NCBI GenBank assembly: GCA_024704175.1
Contig: CP085629.1
Location: 620,001-684,000 of the forward strand
Length of the DNA: 64,000 nt
DNA from: Paenibacillus sp. P25
GTDB taxonomy: Bacteria > Bacillota > Bacilli > Paenibacillales > NBRC-103111
Direction of reading: 5' to 3'
Positions 51,744 to 60,603 of this stretch are shown here, piece after piece. The notes beneath the pieces were generated by a model. The model did not search any database, had not been told where the DNA came from, and saw nothing but the letters and a program-made list of their open reading frames with translations. The translations under genes were made by a program, and so were the position numbers. Numbering within the stretch: position 1 is the first letter of the stretch; the number at the start of each line of letters is the position of its first letter.

Positions 51744-53219
51744 TTAAGACATATCTCCGCCGAGCATTTGCTCCAGCTTCGCGAGCAGCTCCGACAGCGC
51801 ATCTGTCCGTTCCTTGATCGCGGCCCAATCGTTTCCGGCCTGGATGGAATCGGACCAAGCCTGCTGCGCATCCTCCCATTCATGGAGGAAATCGGGGTTT
51901 TTGAGCGACAGTAGGTTATACAGCGCTGCGCTTTCCTTCTTCATACCGTCCGCGGCTTCCGCCATGCCTTCGGCTTTCTTCTCAAACAGTCGCTCTTTCG
52001 CCGCGACCATGTAATGCTTGACCCCGCCGAGCGGATCGGCATGATGCGCGCCTGCGGCCTCTTCGTAGCCTTCGTAGACCATCAGCATGTGCATGCCGTG
52101 CGTTCCATGCGGACCGATATGGCAGTGGATCGGCCAAACGCCGGGATTATCCGCCTTCAGCAGAATTTCGTATTTTTCTCCGGGACTGATAGAGATCGTA
52201 TCTTTGCTGTAGGGGTGCTCCAGCGGCCGACCGTCTGTGGCCACCACTTCGAAATGATGCCCGTGCGTATGGATCGAATGTACTTCCTGGCCGGCATTGA
52301 TCAGACGGATCAAGTAAGTGCCGCCTTCCTTTACCTTGATCGGAGGAATATCCGCGTCCATCTTCCCGTTGATCGTGTAGTATCTTGCCACCCGGTCCGC
52401 CGTATCGTAAGGCACGTCGAGATGCAGCCCTTCCGCCGCCGTGCCCGGATAATGGCCTGATTCCGTCGCCTCGTTCAGGGCCAGCTTGGGGTCGCGCTCC
52501 GCCAGAATCAGCGTATACTCTCCGTCCACCTTGCGGCCCTCCGCCTTCGGCTCAACGATAATGGCGCCGTATAAGCCCATTTCCGGATGAATATCGGTTT
52601 CTACATGGCAGTGATAATAATAAGTGCCTGCTTGAGGTGCCGTGAACTCGTAGGTAAAGGTTCCGCCCTTCTCCACGGCGTGCTGGCTCAGATCCGGCGT
52701 TCCGTCGCCTTTGAAGCTGTTGTCAATTCCGTGAAAATGAATCGTATGCAGCTCCAGCTGTTCGTTATGGAACACGATCCTTACAGCTTCGCCCTCTTTG
52801 AAATGAAGCTCGGGTCCGGGAACGGTGGGCGGTGTCACCGGCTTATTTTGTACCGGATCCCATAAACCGTATCCCCAGGAATACAGTGTTGTGCCCTGGG
52901 CCATCTCCTGCATCAGATCCCCTGCATACAGATGGATCTCATGGACGGACTGTCCGGGCGGGAGCGAGGCTTGGACGACCGGCGTGCCGGAACCGCTCAT
53001 CGAATGATTATGCGCCGATGTGCCCGTCTGAGCTGATCCGTCCGAAGCGGAAGCGGTTGTCCCGCTCCCGGCGGTGCTTGCAGTGCTTGGATGCTCCATA
53101 TGAGCATTCATTCCAGCCATCTCCGAAGTGTTGGCGGCTTGTCCTCCCGATGCGATGGAAAAAGCCCCTATAACGGCCGCGGCCGTTAATAAAAGAATAC
53201 CGGTTTTTGTCTTGTTCAT
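51744..53219 (-). CDS. Secreted multicopper oxidase with C-terminal helical extension
   Basis: Exported copper protein of 491 residues. Signal peptide at 1-28, then a His/Ser/Thr-rich linker (to about 75). The first cupredoxin domain has LHTIHFHGID and GTYYYHCHVETDIHPEMGL; the second has VHSIHTHGHHFEV and WPIHCHIGPHGTHGMHM, which fits the HCHxxxHxxxGM pattern binding type 1 and type 3 copper. The layout suggests a two-domain oxidase or nitrite reductase-like trimer. The last 95 residues are Ala/Glu-rich helices, an unusual addition. Possible roles are metal oxidation or phenol oxidation; not decidable here. Confidence 0.87.
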   Translation of the reverse strand: MNKTKTGILLLTAAAVIGAFSIASGGQAANTSEMAGMNAHMEHPSTASTAGSGTTASASDGSAQTGTSAHNHSMSGSGTPVVQASLPPGQSVHEIHLYAGDLMQEMAQGTTLYSWGYGLWDPVQNKPVTPPTVPGPELHFKEGEAVRIVFHNEQLELHTIHFHGIDNSFKGDGTPDLSQHAVEKGGTFTYEFTAPQAGTYYYHCHVETDIHPEMGLYGAIIVEPKAEGRKVDGEYTLILAERDPKLALNEATESGHYPGTAAEGLHLDVPYDTADRVARYYTINGKMDADIPPIKVKEGGTYLIRLINAGQEVHSIHTHGHHFEVVATDGRPLEHPYSKDTISISPGEKYEILLKADNPGVWPIHCHIGPHGTHGMHMLMVYEGYEEAAGAHHADPLGGVKHYMVAAKERLFEKKAEGMAEAADGMKKESAALYNLLSLKNPDFLHEWEDAQQAWSDSIQAGNDWAAIKERTDALSELLAKLEQMLGGDMS

Positions 53220-53397
53220 GCTTGCTCTCCCCTGTCATGAATAGGCCGATACATTATCGAAATTCGACATTTTCAGTATAGCGGCGGACGGGGAGAGTCA
53301 ATCGTTTCGGGACGATTCCTTTGATAAGATTTTGTAAAGACGGCCGCGAAAAAAACGCAGAAGGAGACCCCGTCCACGCGGACGGGGCCGGGAAGGT

Positions 53398-53526
53398 TTA
53401 CTTGCCTGGATGCTCCGCGTCGTATTCCTCGGACAGCTGCTCCAGCGACTTGATTTTGCCGTGGGGTCGCTGCGTCTGCTTGCGGATCTTCCATTCGTTC
53501 TCCTGCCGGCGTTTGGATTGGCTCAT
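53398..53526 (-). CDS. Very small basic protein
   Basis: A 42-residue protein, MSQSKRRQENEWKIRKQTQR and on to GKIKSLEQLSEEYDAEHPGK, with AAGGAG eight bases before the ATG. It has a strongly basic first half and an acidic second half. A hairpin CCCCGTCC/GGACGGGG lies just after the stop (53369-53388). I do not recognise it; coding is supported by the ribosome site and codon pattern only. Confidence 0.55.
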   Translation of the reverse strand: MSQSKRRQENEWKIRKQTQRPHGKIKSLEQLSEEYDAEHPGK

Positions 53527-53645
53527 GGTCGGTCTCCTTCAAAGCATTGTTGGGTGATGCGTGTATAGTATTTTCGGCAGACCTGGCATTTTATGCTTCG
53601 CTGGTGAGATGGAACTCCGATTTCACTGTAAACGCTTCCGATAAC

Positions 53646-53822
53646 TTAATCGCCGCGGCGGTCCAAATGCAAGTCCTCCGCCGTATACCGGTGATTCCAC
53701 AAAAATTCCAAATCATATTCCGTCGTATCGTTGACTATAAATTCAAGCAGCGGCGTGCAAAAGCTTACGGTGATGGAGCCGAACAGGACCAGCCACATGA
53801 GAAACTCAATCATTTGTGCCAC
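53646..53822 (-). CDS. Small single-span membrane protein
   Basis: About 58 residues with one membrane segment (MIEFLMWLVLFGSITVSFCTPLLEF) and a charged C-terminal tail (NDTTEYDLEFLWNHRYTAEDLHLDRRGD). GTG 53822 lies seven bases after AGGAGG and is preferred to longer or shorter starts. Function unknown. Confidence 0.55.
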   Translation of the reverse strand: MAQMIEFLMWLVLFGSITVSFCTPLLEFIVNDTTEYDLEFLWNHRYTAEDLHLDRRGD

Positions 53823-53898
53823 GACCATTCCTCCTTTTCGCTCTGCTGCTATCATTCTATGAGCGTTCACGGAGAAAATGATCTTACGAGCAAGAAAA

Positions 53899-53937
53899 AG
53901 GGCGATCCGAAGTCTGAATAAGACCTTGGAATCGCCC
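53899..53937 (-). terminator. Terminator of the minus-strand marR gene
   Basis: GGGCGATtCC pairs with GGATCGCCC on the minus strand and is followed by TTTTTC. It lies 12 bases after the stop of the gene at 53949. Confidence 0.75.
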
Positions 53938-53948
53938 TCATTGGTTAA

Positions 53949-54406
53949 TCACCGGCCGCTGCATTCGGGCGGTCGCCCGTCTTCATCCAATTGCTGCACG
54001 ATATCCTTGAAGATTCGTACCAAATGCTGAACATCCTCAGGCGGCAGACTGCCGAAAAACCGCTCCGTCACCTTCTTGCGGTGCTGGCGGATCAAACCGA
54101 GCATATCGCGGCCTTTGTCCGTAATCTCCAGGTAAACGACGCGCCGGTCCTCCTCGGGCGGCTGCGCCGGGCGTAGCCTCCGGAAATAAGCTTGTCCGAG
54201 AATGAAGTCACGGCGCCGGCCGTTATCCACAGGGCGTCAGCCAGCTGAGAGGCCTTGAGCGGCCCTTCTTCATCCAGCTTTTGCAGCATTAATGCCTGAG
54301 AGGCGGTAAGCCCTTCGGCTTCAAACGTATTCCAGCAGGCTTTGGCCTTGCGGAACAACTGGCGGAACGTCTCTTCCAGCTCAAGCAAATCCGTTCGATT
54401 TGGCAT
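53949..54406 (-). CDS. MarR-family regulator (one frameshift in this sequence)
   Basis: About 152 residues. LEETFRQLFRKAKACWNTFEAEGLTASQALMLQKLDEEGPLKASQLADALWITAGAVTSFSDKLISGGYARRSRP forms the helix-turn-helix; after a lost G near 54165 the wing continues as EEDRRVVYLEITDKGRDMLGLIRQHR. It is divergent from a second marR and the efflux operon, and may share control of that operon. Confidence 0.85.
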
Positions 54407-54519
54407 TTATGACTTCCCTCCGAGCATAGCTTTCCCAGTATTCCTATTGTAACACGAAAAATACCCCTCTTGGGTTTCGTTTTTCATAAAATGTTCACAT
54501 TTTACTGGAAAAATTTATG

Positions 54520-54561
54520 TTGACGTTTATTTAGCATCATGATAATTTAGTTCTGAATTAT
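54520..54561 (+). promoter_or_regulatory. Promoter and candidate MarR operator of the efflux operon
   Basis: TTGACG (54520-54525) with -10 candidates GATAAT (15-base spacer) or TAATTT (17-base spacer). An inverted repeat ATAATT (54542-54547) / AATTAT (54556-54561) overlaps the -10 region and could bind one of the two MarR proteins. Confidence 0.45.
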
Positions 54562-54617
54562 TTTATTGTAAAACCTTTTTATGTTCAAAGTATCATGTGG
54601 AGAGAGGGGATGGGTGC

Positions 54618-55040
54618 TTGGCCCGGATGGAACAGAGGCTTGCGGAGATGGACCGGCTGATTCGAAAAGTACTGCAAGCGACGCGTCAATGGCCTCCGGT
54701 GGATATGGAGCTGTCCAAACAGCAAATTTTTTTATTGTTAACCTTGTTGGACAAGAAAAGGGCAACCGTCGGCGAGCTGGCCGAACAGCTGGCATTATCG
54801 CCCAGCGCCACCACCATCGCGGTGAACCGGCTCACCCAAATCGGATACATTGACCGTTCCCGGGATGAATCCGACCGAAGACTCGTCTGGCTTCAGCTGT
54901 CCGAGGAAGGCGAACGGAGGATTTGCCGGTTTAAAGATCAGCGGAACGAATTCCTGATTCAGATGCTGAGATGCCTATCCGATGAGGAAGCGGACCAGTT
55001 CTTCGCGCTTTTAGAGAAAATGACAAACCGGATTACTTAA
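54618..55040 (+). CDS. MarR-family regulator of the efflux operon
   Basis: About 140 residues. Winged helix: MELSKQQIFLLLTLLDKKRATVGELAEQLALSPSATTIAVNRLTQIGYIDRSRDESDRRLVWLQLSEEGE, with the DxRxV wing intact. I choose TTG 54618 because GAGGGG lies about nine bases upstream; ATG 54627 is an alternative. The adaptor gene follows after 32 bases, so the regulator is the first gene of the operon. Confidence 0.85.
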   Translation: MARMEQRLAEMDRLIRKVLQATRQWPPVDMELSKQQIFLLLTLLDKKRATVGELAEQLALSPSATTIAVNRLTQIGYIDRSRDESDRRLVWLQLSEEGERRICRFKDQRNEFLIQMLRCLSDEEADQFFALLEKMTNRIT

Positions 55041-55072
55041 GCCCTGCGGTCTTAAGAAAGGAGCTCCATCCG

Positions 55073-55730
55073 ATGAAGAAAAAAGTAATTTTGATCGTTG
55101 TGCTGGTTCTGCTGCTAGTGGGAGGCGGCAGCGCCGGAGCGTATTATTACACGGAGGTAAGTAAGTACATAAGCACGGAAGACGCCAAGGTGCAGGGCGA
55201 TCTGCGGGCCATCGGCTCGCTCAGTGCAGGCAAGCTGATCGAATGGCGGTATAAGGAAGGCGATTCGTTCGATAAAGGGGATGTGCTCGGGATCGTGGAA
55301 ACCTCTCCTGCGAAAGGCACGACGCCGGCCACGACCGTAGAAATTACGGTCGCGGACAAAGGAACGATCATTCAGACGAACGCCGTGAAGGATCAAACCG
55401 TAGCGCCCGGCGCAGCACTGGCTATGAGCGCGGACCTCAGCCAGCTTTATATCACGACCAACCTCGCCGAAACGGATATCGCCGATATTCACGTCGGCAA
55501 GCAAGGCCACGGTGAAGATTGACGCGTTCAAGGATACGACGTTCACCGGACGCGTTGACAAGATCGGGCTCGGCACGAACTCTTCGTTCTCCCTGATCTC
55601 GACGGCGAACACCAGCGGGAACTATACGAAAGTCATTCAGAAGGTGCAGGTCAAGATCGTACTGGACGATTATCAAGGCAAGCGGCTGATTCCGGGCCTC
55701 AACGCCACTGTCAAGATTGAAAGAAATTGA
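55073..55730 (+). CDS. HlyD/EmrA-like membrane fusion adaptor, short form (one frameshift)
   Basis: Adaptor of about 218 residues. One N-terminal membrane segment (VILIVVLVLLLVGGGSAGAYYY), a lipoyl half-motif (DAKVQGDLRAIGSLSAGKLIEWRYKEGDSFDKGDVLGIVE) and a beta-barrel part (ADLSQLYITTNLAETDIADIHVGKQ). An extra G near 55505 shifts to KIDAFKDTTFTGRVDKIGLGTN. There is no long coiled-coil hairpin, as in other Gram-positive EmrA-like proteins. It sits directly before the DHA2 pump gene. Confidence 0.85.
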
Positions 55731-55770
55731 CAGGTAGCCCTGCAAATGAAAGGGAAGGGGAGCCGCTGCA

Positions 55771-57438
55771 ATGAACGATGAAGATAAAGCGGCACCAGGT
55801 TCGGCCGAAGCGGAGACCGCCGCGGCGGGCGCTTCCGCTGCAGGGCCGGGCGCGGCGACCGCGGCCGCAGGCGGACCCGGAACGCCCGTAGAGGCCAAGC
55901 CAAGAACGGGCCTCGCGATGCTGGCACTGATTCTCGGCGTGTTTATGGCCATTCTCGATATGAGTATCGTCAACGTCGCCATTCCGAAGATGATGAACGT
56001 CTTCGGGGTGAACCAGTCCCAGATCGAATGGATTGTTACGGCGTACTCTCTTGTCAGCGGGGCGCTCGTACCGGCCACCGGATTTCTCGGGGACCGGTTC
56101 GGGTACAAGCGAATATATATCATCGCGCTCGTGATCTTTACGATTGGCTCGGGTCTGTGCGGCATCGCTTGGAGCAACAACAGCATGATCGTCTTCCGGA
56201 TCATCCAGGCGCTCGGCGGCGGAGCCATGATGCCGATCAGCATGGCGATGATTTTCCGGCTTTTCCCGGCGGATAAGCGGGGGATGGCGATGGGCCTTTT
56301 CGGCATCGCGATTATGTTCGCGCCCGCTGTGGGGCCGACGCTCAGCGGATACATCGTCGAATATTTGGATTGGCGCCTGATTTTTACTTTGAACGTACCG
56401 ATCGGCATCATCGATTTTTTCATCTCGACGGCGGCGCTGAAGGAATTCAAATCGCCGGTAAAGAGACGATTCGATGTGTGGGGCTTTGTGCTTTCCAGCG
56501 GCGGTCTTTCCTGCCTGTTATACGGCGTTGGGAAGGTGGCGGAGAAAGGCTGGTCGGACACGGAGGTTCTTGCTTTTATTTCTATAGCCGCCGTAAGTCT
56601 GATCATCTTCGTCATCCTGGAGCTCACCATTAAAGAACCGATGCTCGACCTGAGTCTACTGAAGAACGGGATGTTCTCGCTCACGCTGATTATTTCCAGC
56701 TTGACGACGGTCATCATGATGGGGATGCTGTTCCTGATCCCGATCTTTCTGCAAAATATCGCCGGCCTGTCGGCTGTGCAAACCGGCCTGATTCTGCTGC
56801 CGCAGGCGATCGCCTCCGGTATCATGATGCCGATTGCAGGCGCGCTTTACGACAAGTTCGGCGCCAGGGCGCTCGCCATCATCGGTCTGCTGATTACCGC
56901 CTACGGGCTCTATCTGACCTCCAAGCTGTCGATGGAAACGAGCTTCGCGACGATTATTTTCTGGCTTACGCTGCGGGCGGTCGGCATGGGCCTGATGATG
57001 ATGCCGCTGCAAACGGCCGGGATGAGCACGGTGCCGATGGAAAAGATGGGGCAGGGAACCGCATTGTCCAACACGATCCGGCAGGTCAGCGGCGCGTTCG
57101 GGATTGCCTGGCTGTCGCCGCTGTTCTCGACCCGTAAGGATTTCCATGCGGCGGTGCTCGCGGATCAAATGAGCATGTTCAATACGACCATTATGGAGAA
57201 CGTGAATCGAATTCAGAGCCAATTCGCGGCGATGGGCCAATCGGCGGCCCAGGCGCACACCAGTGCCATCAGCTTCGTCGGCACGCAGGTCCAGATTCAC
57301 GCGACAATTATTGCGCTCGACGACGTATTTTACATCACAGCCGGGATTTCTCTGGTCGCAGCGCTGGTGTCCCTGTTTATTAAAGGCGGCAAGCGCAAAG
57401 GCGGCGACGGCGCTCAAGTGCATGTAATGGGAGAATAA
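55771..57438 (+). CDS. DHA2-family (EmrB-like) drug exporter
   Basis: Membrane exporter of 555 residues with 14 predicted helices. A 40-residue Ala/Gly/Pro-rich cytoplasmic N-terminus (SAEAETAAAGASAAGPG) is unusual. Family motifs: LDMSIVNVAIPKM in helix 1, GFLGDRFGYKR as motif A, and FGIAIMFAPAVGPTLSGYI as motif C. AAGGGGAG lies before the ATG. The operon supplies two adaptor proteins around it. Confidence 0.92.
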   Translation: MNDEDKAAPGSAEAETAAAGASAAGPGAATAAAGGPGTPVEAKPRTGLAMLALILGVFMAILDMSIVNVAIPKMMNVFGVNQSQIEWIVTAYSLVSGALVPATGFLGDRFGYKRIYIIALVIFTIGSGLCGIAWSNNSMIVFRIIQALGGGAMMPISMAMIFRLFPADKRGMAMGLFGIAIMFAPAVGPTLSGYIVEYLDWRLIFTLNVPIGIIDFFISTAALKEFKSPVKRRFDVWGFVLSSGGLSCLLYGVGKVAEKGWSDTEVLAFISIAAVSLIIFVILELTIKEPMLDLSLLKNGMFSLTLIISSLTTVIMMGMLFLIPIFLQNIAGLSAVQTGLILLPQAIASGIMMPIAGALYDKFGARALAIIGLLITAYGLYLTSKLSMETSFATIIFWLTLRAVGMGLMMMPLQTAGMSTVPMEKMGQGTALSNTIRQVSGAFGIAWLSPLFSTRKDFHAAVLADQMSMFNTTIMENVNRIQSQFAAMGQSAAQAHTSAISFVGTQVQIHATIIALDDVFYITAGISLVAALVSLFIKGGKRKGGDGAQVHVMGE

Positions 57439-57475
57439 TACAAGGACTGATTAGCATAAAAGGAGCGGAATATCC

Positions 57476-58714
57476 ATGACACGTTGGAACATCAGCCGTA
57501 CCGGCTGGAAACGGACGGCACTCGCCGGGCTGGCGGTCCTCTTGACGGCGGCTATGGCGGCAGGTCGCTCGTCCACCTCTGCAAGCGGGAGTCAGGTCAA
57601 GTCCGTCAAGGTGGCTCCGGTCAGCAAGATCAAGTTCGACGATACGACGGAACAGGATGCCGACGTGATCGCTTATACGCAGGTGAACGTCATTGCCAAA
57701 GCGGGCGGAGACGTGGCGGAGCCGCTGAAGAAGCGGGGCGATACGGTAAACCAGGGAGACGTGCTCTTCCGGCTTGATTCGACCGATGCCCAGAGGAACC
57801 GGGATAAGAACCGGCTCGCCAAAGAGAACCTGCAGTCCCAGCTCGATAAAACGGCGCAGGATATCACCACCAACAAGGGTGTGCTGCACAACACGATCGA
57901 CAAGCTGACGCTGCAGATCGCCGATCTGGAGAAAGCCTATAACAATGTCCGCAACGATTACGATTCGGGCCTTGCAACGAAATCTCAGCTGGATAAAGCC
58001 GAAACGCAGCTGAAGACCGCGAAGCTCGATCTCGACACGGCCCAGAAGCAGCTGGCCAACCTGGAGTCGACCGATCCGCTGGCGCCGCTTCGGACCCAGA
58101 TCGAATCGACCGATCTGACGGCCCAGGATATCGAGAAGACGCTGTCTGATTTCGAAGTGAAGGCTCCGATCAGCGGCGTGCTGACGGATTTCAATCCGGA
58201 GCAGGGCATTACGATCCAGCCGGGATATGTCGCCGGCGTCATTCAGCGACTGAATCCGATCAAGATTCACGCGGATGTCACGGAAACGGCCGCGAAGCTG
58301 GTGCGGGGCAAGAAGGACGTTCCGTTCGTCGTTCAGGAGACCGGGGATAAGCTGACCGGATCGATCGTTTATTTGGCCGATGTCATGAGCCCGGGCAGCA
58401 AAACCTACGTCATGGAGCTGAGCGCTCCCAACGCGGAACTGAAGCTGAAGCCCGGCATGCGCGTGAAGCTTCAGCTCGGTTCAGGCGACCAGCAGGAGGC
58501 GGTCGCCGTACCGATTTCCAGTATTGTGAAGGAAGGGAACGACAGCTTCGTGTACGTGCTTGCCGGCGATCAAGTGGAGAAGCGCAAAGTGACGCTGGGC
58601 CGCGTCAATGATACGAACCGTGAGGCGCTGAACGGCGTGAAGGAAGGCGAGCAGGTCGTCGTATCCGGACAGCAGGAGCTGAAGGATAAAGACAAGGCCG
58701 CTGTCAGCAAGTAA
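57476..58714 (+). CDS. RND/HlyD-type efflux adaptor, lipobox Cys replaced by Arg
   Basis: Periplasmic-adaptor-like protein of 412 residues. The order is signal sequence, lipoyl half (VIAKAGGDVAEPLKKRGDTVNQGDVLFRLD), a long coiled-coil hairpin (about 100-205), second lipoyl half, beta-barrel (NPIKIHADVTETAAKLVRGKKDVPF) and membrane-proximal domain. The signal peptide ends MAAGRSSTS, where a lipoprotein would have AAGC; residue 31 is Arg (CGC at 57566-57568). GGCTGC would give Cys, and GGTCGC is another case of the GCTGC error pattern, so it is probably a lipoprotein. AGGAG precedes the ATG. Confidence 0.88.
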   Translation: MTRWNISRTGWKRTALAGLAVLLTAAMAAGRSSTSASGSQVKSVKVAPVSKIKFDDTTEQDADVIAYTQVNVIAKAGGDVAEPLKKRGDTVNQGDVLFRLDSTDAQRNRDKNRLAKENLQSQLDKTAQDITTNKGVLHNTIDKLTLQIADLEKAYNNVRNDYDSGLATKSQLDKAETQLKTAKLDLDTAQKQLANLESTDPLAPLRTQIESTDLTAQDIEKTLSDFEVKAPISGVLTDFNPEQGITIQPGYVAGVIQRLNPIKIHADVTETAAKLVRGKKDVPFVVQETGDKLTGSIVYLADVMSPGSKTYVMELSAPNAELKLKPGMRVKLQLGSGDQQEAVAVPISSIVKEGNDSFVYVLAGDQVEKRKVTLGRVNDTNREALNGVKEGEQVVVSGQQELKDKDKAAVSK

Positions 58715-58748
58715 TCAACCCATTTCATCAATTATGGAGGACTTCCTA

Positions 58749-60496
58749 ATGACTATCTGGAGAAAAGCGGCTTCCGCCGTACTTACCCTTTCTCTCGCAC
58801 TGTCGTCCCCGCTTCCGGCCGCCCTCGCAGACGGGACGCAGGCGGTCGCGGTCGATAACCGGTACCCGGTGGTGCTGGACGGCGGGCTGCAGGTAAAGGT
58901 GAAGAGCCTGCTTAGCGAGCATACGATCAGCGGAACGAAAATCGGCGTCGTCGTAAAGATGTATAATGTCTGGGACAGCACGCTGCGCGTCCCCGATTAT
59001 GAGCTTCGCGTTACGACCTCGGGCGGTGCGAGCTACTTGCTGAAGCCGAGCGCAGACAACCCGGTTTCCGTTCAGCCGATGTCGAATGTCGAGCTGAGCT
59101 ACATGGTGGAGATCGACAAGACCGATACGCTGAAGCCGTCCGATCTCGTTTGGGTTGACGTCAACAAAGACGTATACCCCAAGGTTGAGACGGTGATGCT
59201 GGATCTGCCGGTAAGCAATCTGGTGTGGAATGGAGACAGCTCCACGGTAACCGATCCCGACCGGATTAAAAAATGGGGAGAGAGCTTCACCATTCCTTCC
59301 CTGGAGTCTCCGCTGGTCTATACGGCTGTCGGATTGACCAAGGATTTTAAAGGGCAGTCTTCCGTGCAGTCGCTGAAGCTGTTGGTACATAATCCAGGCG
59401 GCCAGAGTGAAACGGTACCGGCCTTCAACATCGATGCGAAGGCGGATCAGCAGCTTTATAAAGGCTCCCGCGCGGATCAGGCGACGGTCGCGGTCGATCC
59501 GAACGAGGACAAATACATTTATTATGCGTTTCCGACCGATCCGGACACCCAGCTCACCGGGTTTACGGTGTCCACGACGGAAAACTTCAAGATTCCGAAC
59601 CGGACGGATGCCGGGGCGAACGTCACCTACTCGATCGGACGGCTCAGCTTGCTTCCGCCGTCCTCCGATACCCAGGGGAACAAGCGGCGAATACGACTTA
59701 TGCTTGGAACGCGCCGCTGACCTTCGATCCGCTGAACAAAGTCGTGAACACCAACCTTACGGTGGCCGTGGCAGACTTCCGGCTGTATGAGAACAAGGGG
59801 CTCGGCTACCAGACGGGAATCGTGAAGCTGAAGCTGACGAATAACAGCGACAAGCCGGTTCCGGTTCCGCAGGTTGCGGCCGATCTCGTCAGCGGCACGG
59901 GCTATTCCTACGCCGGCACGCGTCAGAATACGGCGGCTCAGGTCATCGTCCCGAATACCTCATACATTATGAACTACTCATTCGTTCTGCCGCTTGGCGA
60001 TACGGGAGCGGGTTATACCTTCAAGCTCAGCGACGATAAAACGGCGGCGCCTTACAAAACAACGATCGCCCAAGCGAAGCTTAACGCGCAGAAATCCGAA
60101 CCCGGCACGACACAGCTTGATTTCTATCCGTACCATATCGATATCAAGAGCTGGTCGCTTGTCTATACGGCGGCAACCAACCCGACAACAAGAATGTATA
60201 ACTATACCTATAAGCTGAAATGGGACCTCGACGTGAAAAGCGCGGAGCAGGTGATTGTGGACAGTAATTACTCCAAACTGCTGCTCGAGCTGTATACCAA
60301 GGACGGCCGCAAGGTCGCCTCGCAGAGCCTTTCGGTCAACGGGGACGGGGGTCTGCAGAATGGGGACCAAACCCTGTATTTCAACGATACGCCTACGGAT
60401 CAATACGAATTTCCGCTTACGCTGAACATGTACGAAACGATCGACACGCCGGCCGGTGTGGCCAGACGATTGGTCGGATCGGTGATTCAGCAGTAA
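58749..60496 (+). CDS. Secreted protein of the efflux operon, unknown function (one frameshift)
   Basis: Exported protein of about 582 residues. The signal peptide is MTIWRKAASAVLTLSLALSS followed by AALADG. The mature part is beta-rich and consists of repeated immunoglobulin-like units (KIGVVVKMYNVWDSTLRVPDYELRV, SSVQSLKLLVHNPGGQSE, TNLTVAVADFRLYENKGLGY, YNYTYKLKWDLDV). A lost C near 59688 (AAGCCGGCG to AAGCGGCG) splits it. GGAGG precedes ATG 58749. It follows the adaptor gene by 34 bases; its role with an efflux pump is unknown. Confidence 0.78.
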
Positions 60497-60502
60497 GGAT
60501 AC

Positions 60503-60536
60503 AGGAAGGGCTCCGCTGTACGCGGGGCTCTTTGCT
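60503..60536 (+). terminator. Possible terminator of the efflux operon
   Basis: GGGCTCCGC and GCGGGGCTC can form an imperfect hairpin followed by an interrupted T run, seven bases after the last stop. Confidence 0.45.
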
Positions 60537-60603
60537 TTTCTCCGGAAACCGTGGGATAATTATATTTTCATCAGAAGATGCTTTCACGAAAGGCAGGATC
60601 ACA

